Part shown: positions 22,514 to 26,227 of the stretch, one piece after another
Position numbering within the stretch: the stretch's first letter is position 1
Layout: each line of letters begins with the position of its first letter
The notes under the pieces: generated by a model
The model's input: the letters and a program-made list of their open reading frames with translations, nothing else
Told to the model about the DNA's origin: nothing
The model's database searches: none
Program-made: the position numbers and the translations under genes
Virus record (IMG/VR): IMGVR_UViG_3300021792_000509
Coordinates: 1-26,227 of that record
DNA: 26,227 nt
Origin: a virus
Strand: one strand, 5' to 3'

Positions 22514-22557
22514 TTGACAAAGTGTTTTTTCGCGCCTATTGTTCGATTTACCGAACA
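22514..22557 (+). promoter_or_regulatory. Second CI-controlled promoter, downstream of cI
   Basis: TTGACA (22514-22519), a 17-bp spacer and TATTGT (22537-22542) make a strong sigma70 promoter. Its -10 is overlapped by TGTTC-N8-GAACA (22540-22557), which on the reverse strand matches the operator at 21724-21741 in 17 of 18 positions. It drives the rightward operon from 22594. Confidence 0.75.
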
Positions 22558-22593
22558 ACACCAGACACTAACGGACAAATAGGGACGAACACT

Positions 22594-22947
22594 ATGAAAC
22601 AGCTATTCAAACCAGAAAACGCCTCTCTTATTAAATCAGCGATGAACAATGTTCCATTTATGGATTTTGTTGAAGACGCTGGTGGCGAACGCACCGCAGC
22701 AGACGTGGAAGCATTCTTTACGGAGTACACAGGCGAAAACGTTGACGTTTTATTAGAACGCCTACGCCCAGCAACCTCAATTCGTATGTGGCGTTTCTTT
22801 GTCGCCTACACATTAGAGCTCAATCCTTACAGCCCACTTTGCACCCATTTCCTAGAGCAACACCTAAATGACAAATGGGATCGCCTTGGCTTAATCGCCC
22901 TAGTCGAGAAAAAGAACCAAGAAACCATGCAACAGCTTTGCGCCTAA
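22594..22947 (+). CDS. Hypothetical protein, first gene of the CI-controlled rightward operon, 117 aa
   Basis: This is an unrecognised helical, soluble protein (MKQLFKPENASLIKSAMNNV at the start, then ADVEAFFTEYTGENVDVLLE). I start at ATG 22594-22596, after AGGGA; an in-frame upstream start at 22522 would lie inside the promoter. As the first gene behind a repressor-controlled promoter it is likely made early in induction. It ends 40 bp before the excisionase-like gene, with palindrome copy 3 in the gap. Confidence 0.72.
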   Translation: MKQLFKPENASLIKSAMNNVPFMDFVEDAGGERTAADVEAFFTEYTGENVDVLLERLRPATSIRMWRFFVAYTLELNPYSPLCTHFLEQHLNDKWDRLGLIALVEKKNQETMQQLCA

Positions 22948-22949
22948 GC

Positions 22950-22961
22950 GTGACATGTCAC
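22950..22961. promoter_or_regulatory. 12-bp palindrome GTGACATGTCAC, copy 3
   Basis: Identical to copy 1 at 14001-14012 and, like it, followed by an ATTTT-TATTTTT tract. It lies 26 bp upstream of the excisionase-like gene. Confidence 0.6.
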
Positions 22962-22987
22962 ATTTTTTATTTTTGAAGGAATTAACC

Positions 22988-23245
22988 ATGCAAGCAAACG
23001 TTATCTCAATCACCAGCAACAACCCAGAGCCAGCACATAAACCACAATTTATTGAACGCTATTTCACATCGGTGGAACTGGCCAAGCGCTTCAACTGCAG
23101 TGTTCGCACACTAGACCGTTGGCAAAAACGTGAAGAGAACCCAATGCCCCAGCCGACCTTTCGACCAAGTGGCGTCCATAACCTATGGGCTGATCAGGCT
23201 ATCTACGAATGGGAAGAGAAAATGGCGGCATGCGCCCAGAAATGA
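22988..23245 (+). CDS. AlpA/MerR-like HTH protein, probable excisionase (Cox/Xis role)
   Basis: I use ATG 22988-22990, 7 nt after AAGGA, giving 85 aa. Residues 24-60 form a winged-HTH of the AlpA/excisionase type (FTSVELAKRFNCSVRTLDRW, then NPMPQPTFRPSG and W..D.AIYEWEE). Such proteins act as excisionases or directional factors that bend att DNA and steer the integrase. It shares the window end with the tyrosine integrase but lies in the opposite-strand operon. It could instead be a regulator of other genes. The palindrome next to its start may be its own operator. Confidence 0.78.
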   Translation: MQANVISITSNNPEPAHKPQFIERYFTSVELAKRFNCSVRTLDRWQKREENPMPQPTFRPSGVHNLWADQAIYEWEEKMAACAQK

Positions 23246-23252
23246 AAAAGGC

Positions 23253-23276
23253 CGTTGGGCATCCGACCTCCCAACG
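23253..23276 (+). repeat. Hairpin after the excisionase-like gene
   Basis: CGTTGGG and CCCAACG are perfect 7-bp arms with a 10-nt loop, 8 nt past the stop of the excisionase-like gene. There is no T-run, so it is more likely a mRNA stabilising or processing element than a terminator. Confidence 0.5.
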
Positions 23277-23313
23277 ACCATGACATCAACTAAACCAAGC
23301 AAAGGTAAGCATT

Positions 23314-23451
23314 ATGTCTGATTTTGATTATAGCGTTATCCGATCCACAAAGTTAAGCGACTTTCACAAATTACCCGCTGAACTTCGCAACCGTTACCTA
23401 CAAACCTGCCCACGCTGTGTACGCGTGGCACTAAACAAACTGAACCACTAA
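23314..23451 (+). CDS. Very small protein with CxxC, 45 aa
   Basis: MSDFDYSVIRSTKL begins a 45-aa frame with AAAGGTAAG upstream and a TCPRCVRVAL segment near the end, so one CxxC pair. It fits snugly between the excisionase-like gene and the next gene (9-nt gap to the next ATG). The spacing and ribosome site support expression. It could bind zinc only as a dimer or with a partner. No family is recognised. Confidence 0.65.
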   Translation: MSDFDYSVIRSTKLSDFHKLPAELRNRYLQTCPRCVRVALNKLNH

Positions 23452-23460
23452 GGAATCGCC

Positions 23461-23808
23461 ATGAGCAACCAACCACTAGCCAAAGGCCGCGTTTGTTACG
23501 CATCTGAATACTATGCGACAAACGAAATCGACCAGCAGACTAAAAAGCCAAAGATGAAAGCGCGCTACGCAACACTTGGCCGCGCAACCATGTGGCCAGC
23601 CGAGCGACAAGGCGAACCGCCACAAATCAGCATCGACCTAGACTCGTTGCCAATCGGTTCAAATGGTTCTCTGAAAATGATGGTGTTTTGGGACCAACCA
23701 CAACAGCAACAGCACCCACAACAACCGGCACCACCACAACAGCCAGCACCGCAAAGCTACGGCCAACCGCAAAGCTACGGCAGTTTTGGAAACCAACCAC
23801 AACGCTAA
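23461..23808 (+). CDS. Hypothetical protein with Gln/Pro-rich SSB-like tail, 115 aa
   Basis: The first 80 residues look like a compact beta-rich domain (MSNQPLAKGRVCYASEYYAT, later MVFWDQPQ). The last 35 are Gln/Pro/Tyr/Gly-rich with two QSYG repeats, much like the flexible tail of single-strand DNA binding proteins. A ssDNA-binding role would suit rolling-circle replication by gpA, but no OB-fold signature is clear and the acidic tip of host SSB is absent. AAGGA precedes the ATG; a strong terminator follows the stop. Confidence 0.72.
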   Translation: MSNQPLAKGRVCYASEYYATNEIDQQTKKPKMKARYATLGRATMWPAERQGEPPQISIDLDSLPIGSNGSLKMMVFWDQPQQQQHPQQPAPPQQPAPQSYGQPQSYGSFGNQPQR

Positions 23809-23821
23809 ACCACTACACCCC

Positions 23822-23845
23822 AAAGCGCCTACTGGCGCTTTTTTT
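23822..23845 (+). terminator. Intrinsic terminator
   Basis: AAAGCGCC (23822-23829) and GGCGCTTT (23834-23841) with a 4-nt loop, followed by T to 23845. The T-run abuts the ribosome site (GGAG) of the next gene, so distal genes of this operon are attenuated. Confidence 0.9.
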
Positions 23846-23855
23846 GGAGCTTAAT

Positions 23856-24245
23856 ATGTATAAAATCGGCTATCTATTCAAACCAACACATACGGACATT
23901 CACTATGTCCGCCAACCTAGCCGCGTTGACCTTCGTCGCCGTTATGAAGTCAACTTTACAACCAATGGCCGCTTTGCCAATACGGTAACTGACATCGATA
24001 CAGCCAAAGAATTAATTGTGAAAATCGTTGACCGGTTCAAGAAAAACGACGGCTACCAGTACACGCCAGTGCTGATCAACACGGAAACCGGACGATACGA
24101 GCGATACATAAACAACCATGATCCAATCCTAAAGAGTGGTTGGCTAGGCGACCTCTATGACCTTCAAACACACAAAAGAATAATCTCTTTGGGTGACAGC
24201 TGGGAACCCGAACTCATCGATATGACTGACACAGCTAACTGGTAA
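23856..24245 (+). CDS. Hypothetical protein, 129 aa
   Basis: I start at ATG 23856-23858, preceded by GGAG 6-7 nt upstream and by the terminator. The product is beta-rich and basic at the N-terminus (PSRVDLRRRYEVNF), with Tyr-rich middle and an acidic end (SLGDSWEPELIDMTD). It is soluble, with no motif I recognise. It is followed 7 nt later by the next gene. Confidence 0.68.
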   Translation: MYKIGYLFKPTHTDIHYVRQPSRVDLRRRYEVNFTTNGRFANTVTDIDTAKELIVKIVDRFKKNDGYQYTPVLINTETGRYERYINNHDPILKSGWLGDLYDLQTHKRIISLGDSWEPELIDMTDTANW

Positions 24246-24252
24246 TCACATT

Positions 24253-24732
24253 ATGAACACACTAATCAATCACCTTCACAACATGATCGAAAACACAGAC
24301 CTTGCAACACACACATGGCTGCTTGGCTTTGCACACCCAACACTTGAAAACCTAAACGCTGGTCAATATGACAAAGGCGATATGATGCAAACATGGATCA
24401 ATTTTTACAACGAGCACTGTGCTAGCTTTGGCACTCAGGGCTTTATACGCATGAAACCATCTAAGCCACGCGAAGCGACCGATCATGACGCACACGTTTT
24501 GCAGTCTGTTTTACTGGTCCCCACTTCTGCATCCGCATCTATCGAAGAATCACTAGAAACAGCGTTTGGTAGCGGCTTTCGCACTATCGTTTTGAACCTT
24601 GAATCACATCCAGAAACGGAAGCCTATATGGAAGAACATATCTCTGGCCCACACTGGGAGATCATCAATTCTGTGGACGCGGGTCATAACACTCAACCAC
24701 AAACACAGGCACATCTTCATACAAGTTTGTGA
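24253..24732 (+). CDS. Hypothetical protein, 159 aa
   Basis: This is an unrecognised soluble protein starting MNTLINHLHNMIENTDLATH, with a central part holding VLQSVLLVPTSASASIEESL and a Gln/His-rich end. It closes the rightward operon. Its last 68 nt overlap the 3' end of the convergent gene at 24665-25003 in antisense, and no terminator is visible between them. Confidence 0.68.
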   Translation: MNTLINHLHNMIENTDLATHTWLLGFAHPTLENLNAGQYDKGDMMQTWINFYNEHCASFGTQGFIRMKPSKPREATDHDAHVLQSVLLVPTSASASIEESLETAFGSGFRTIVLNLESHPETEAYMEEHISGPHWEIINSVDAGHNTQPQTQAHLHTSL

Positions 24733-25003
24733 TTGGCACATACAATCCTTTGTACATTCTCACCACCTTGGCAGTGGGGATAGTTTCCAGAAGCGGCTCA
24801 AAGATTTCGATCACTTCATCTATCCTCACCCTCCCCCTGTCATTTCTAAACACAAGCTCAATACCATCGCTTGTTGCTTTTATCTCAGCTAACCAAACAC
24901 ACCACGGACCAAACTCACAATCGGTCACTTCTAAATTATCCAGACCTGGTATCGCCTGCTCTTTTAGCTTGATCAGTCTTTGGTAAAATTCTTTAACGTC
25001 CAT
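24665..25003 (-). CDS. Hypothetical protein, 112 aa
   Basis: I prefer ATG 25001-25003 because GAGGG lies 6-7 nt upstream; the in-frame ATG two codons earlier sits directly on that ribosome site. The product is mixed alpha/beta (MDVKEFYQRLIKLKEQAIPG, then IELVFRNDRGRVRIDEVIEI), acidic, and without membrane segments. It lies 15 nt after the integrase stop on the same strand, so may be co-transcribed with int. No family is recognised. Confidence 0.68.
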   Translation of the reverse strand: MDVKEFYQRLIKLKEQAIPGLDNLEVTDCEFGPWCVWLAEIKATSDGIELVFRNDRGRVRIDEVIEIFEPLLETIPTAKVVRMYKGLYVPITNLYEDVPVFVVECYDPRPQN

Positions 25004-25018
25004 ATTCATCCCTCATTA

Positions 25019-26227
25019 TTAACTTACTATCTCTACAATCTTACTCCACCACTTAGCGTAACCTTCCGCTTGCTCTTCTAAATAGTGATGCTTGTCGTAT
25101 GTTTGCCATTCACCAGGCAATTTATGCCCTAACATAATTTCGGCCACATGCGGTGGCACTAGCTCTGCCATGTGTGTTCGCATGGTTCTGCGCAAGTCAT
25201 GCATTGCCCAGTGTTCCATTTCATACTTTTTGTGACGGCGCAACCATTGCATTAGGTTGTATGGCAACTGCAGTGGTGCACTTCGACTCATTACAGTGTT
25301 ATCCCCAGAATTTGTGAATACAAACCGATCAGATGAACTCAGTGCAAAGGCTTCTTTTATCAGTGGTTCGATCTCTGGAATGATTGGCCGTAAGAGCGGC
25401 TTTTTGGTTTTCGCACCTAGCTTGTGGTTTTCCGCCGGTACTGTCCAGATTCCCTTTTCAAAGTCAAAGTGGCTTTTCTCCGCGATCCGCATTTCACCGC
25501 TACGGCATCCATAGATTAGGCACAACTTCACAAACACTTTGTTTTTCGGTGCCATGCGCGAACCTTCTAGCGCTTGCCACATGTATCTAATTTCTTCGCT
25601 TGTGAGCGCTCTGTCGGATACGCCCTTTTCTACTTGTAAATCCTGCTTTGCGTTAATCTCAGATAGCGCATTCCTTTGTATAATCTGGCGACGCACTGCC
25701 CATTTCATCATTTGCTTTGTGTTGGTTAGCACTCTAGCAGATATCGACGGCTTACCATCTGCCACTAATTTCTCTAGCAGCTCCATCCATGCGTTAAGCG
25801 GTATTTGATCAATGGGCATTTTCCCTAGCTTTGGAAATACGTGAATCTCAAAAGATCGCTTGATCAGCTCATGCCCTTTTTTATTCTTCACGCAATATGA
25901 CTGGTACCACTGCTCAAAAACCGGCTCCAGTGTAACGGCTCGCTTTATCTCTAACTGCCCTACCTTCTTGACGACTCGCGGATCGTGGCCTTCTTCTAGC
26001 TTTGCTCTGAATTCTTGAGCCTTGGTTCTGGCATCTTTAAGACTTGTAAGCGGATAGGTCCCGACATCGACACGCGATTGCTTGCCGTCATAGCGGTATC
26101 TTAGTTGGTAGGTGATCTTGCCTTTTGGCGATACGCGAACGCTCAAACCGTCGCGGTCAGATTTGACCTCTAGTTTGTCGCGCGCCTTGTTGTGATTGGC
26201 CTTGAGCCATGATTCTGTAAGTGCCAT
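25019..26227 (-). CDS. int: Tyrosine integrase
   Basis: The 402-aa protein is complete, with its ATG on the last three bases of the window. Residues 1-85 form the arm-type DNA-binding domain of P4-like integrases (DGLSVRVSPKGKITYQLRYR). Residues 100-190 are the core-binding helical domain. The catalytic set is visible: Arg242 (YGCRSGE), His343 and Arg346 (HDLRRT), His368 (LGHKLPG) and nucleophile Tyr377 (QTYDKHH); the hairpin lysine is in AKTKKP. It inserts and excises phage DNA at att sites. The attachment site probably lies beyond the right edge; it is not visible here. Confidence 0.95.
   Translation of the reverse strand: MALTESWLKANHNKARDKLEVKSDRDGLSVRVSPKGKITYQLRYRYDGKQSRVDVGTYPLTSLKDARTKAQEFRAKLEEGHDPRVVKKVGQLEIKRAVTLEPVFEQWYQSYCVKNKKGHELIKRSFEIHVFPKLGKMPIDQIPLNAWMELLEKLVADGKPSISARVLTNTKQMMKWAVRRQIIQRNALSEINAKQDLQVEKGVSDRALTSEEIRYMWQALEGSRMAPKNKVFVKLCLIYGCRSGEMRIAEKSHFDFEKGIWTVPAENHKLGAKTKKPLLRPIIPEIEPLIKEAFALSSSDRFVFTNSGDNTVMSRSAPLQLPYNLMQWLRRHKKYEMEHWAMHDLRRTMRTHMAELVPPHVAEIMLGHKLPGEWQTYDKHHYLEEQAEGYAKWWSKIVEIVS

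Noticed and set aside
24733-25030. Attachment site near the integrase stop
   Set aside because: No repeat pair or tRNA fragment is visible; the site is more likely outside the window.
1-26227. CRISPR arrays, tRNA genes, insertion sequences
   Set aside because: No regularly spaced repeats, cloverleaf-like sequences or transposase frames were found.

Overview
The window is most of a temperate P2-like myophage genome, almost certainly an integrated prophage of the HP1/K139 branch. That branch is indicated by a DUF2586-type sheath, a DUF2597-type tube, an HP1-family holin, P2-type O-N-M-L head genes, P-Q packaging genes, a gpA replication protein and an Ogr/Delta late activator. Moderate GC, compact GC-rich terminators and this gene set suggest a marine or brackish gammaproteobacterial host (Vibrio, Marinomonas or Shewanella-like). 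That host call is inference; no chromosomal gene is visible. The left edge cuts the tape-measure gene, and the right edge falls exactly on the integrase start codon.

Layout. (1) 1-9911, minus strand: one tightly packed late operon. In transcription order it is scaffold/protease O, capsid N, small terminase M, head completion L, tail completion R and S, sheath, tube, then lysis genes (amidase, 3TM holin, HP1 holin), tail chaperone with an overlapping -1-frame partner, and tape measure. (2) 9912-13007: a divergent late promoter region followed by large terminase P and portal Q on the plus strand. (3) 13011-17717: an accessory (moron) block. It holds two small minus-strand unknowns, a 439-aa WYL-like/membrane/HhH protein, a rha operon preceded by what looks like a C4/P4-CI-type antisense RNA module, and a zinc-ribbon membrane protein. 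(4) 17714-21683, minus strand: early operon with Cro-like, CII-like, small unknowns, rolling-circle gpA and Ogr. (5) 21684-22593: the lysogeny switch, with a LexA-like CI on the plus strand and CI-type operators on both sides of the gene. (6) 22594-24732, plus strand: an operon behind a second promoter overlapped by such an operator. It holds an AlpA/excisionase-like HTH protein and several unknown small proteins. (7) 24665-26227, minus strand: a small unknown and the tyrosine integrase.

The genes would work together as follows. CI holds down the Cro/CII/gpA early operon and the plus-strand operon beside its own gene. After induction gpA replicates the DNA by rolling circle and Ogr turns on the divergent late promoters. 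P/M package DNA through Q into N/O capsids, the tail genes build a contractile tail, and the lysis cassette releases particles. The most notable unexplained items are the antisense-RNA-like module in front of rha, a 12-bp palindrome (GTGACAYGTCAC) repeated upstream of exactly three plus-strand genes (two morons and the excisionase-like gene), and the 439-aa moron itself.
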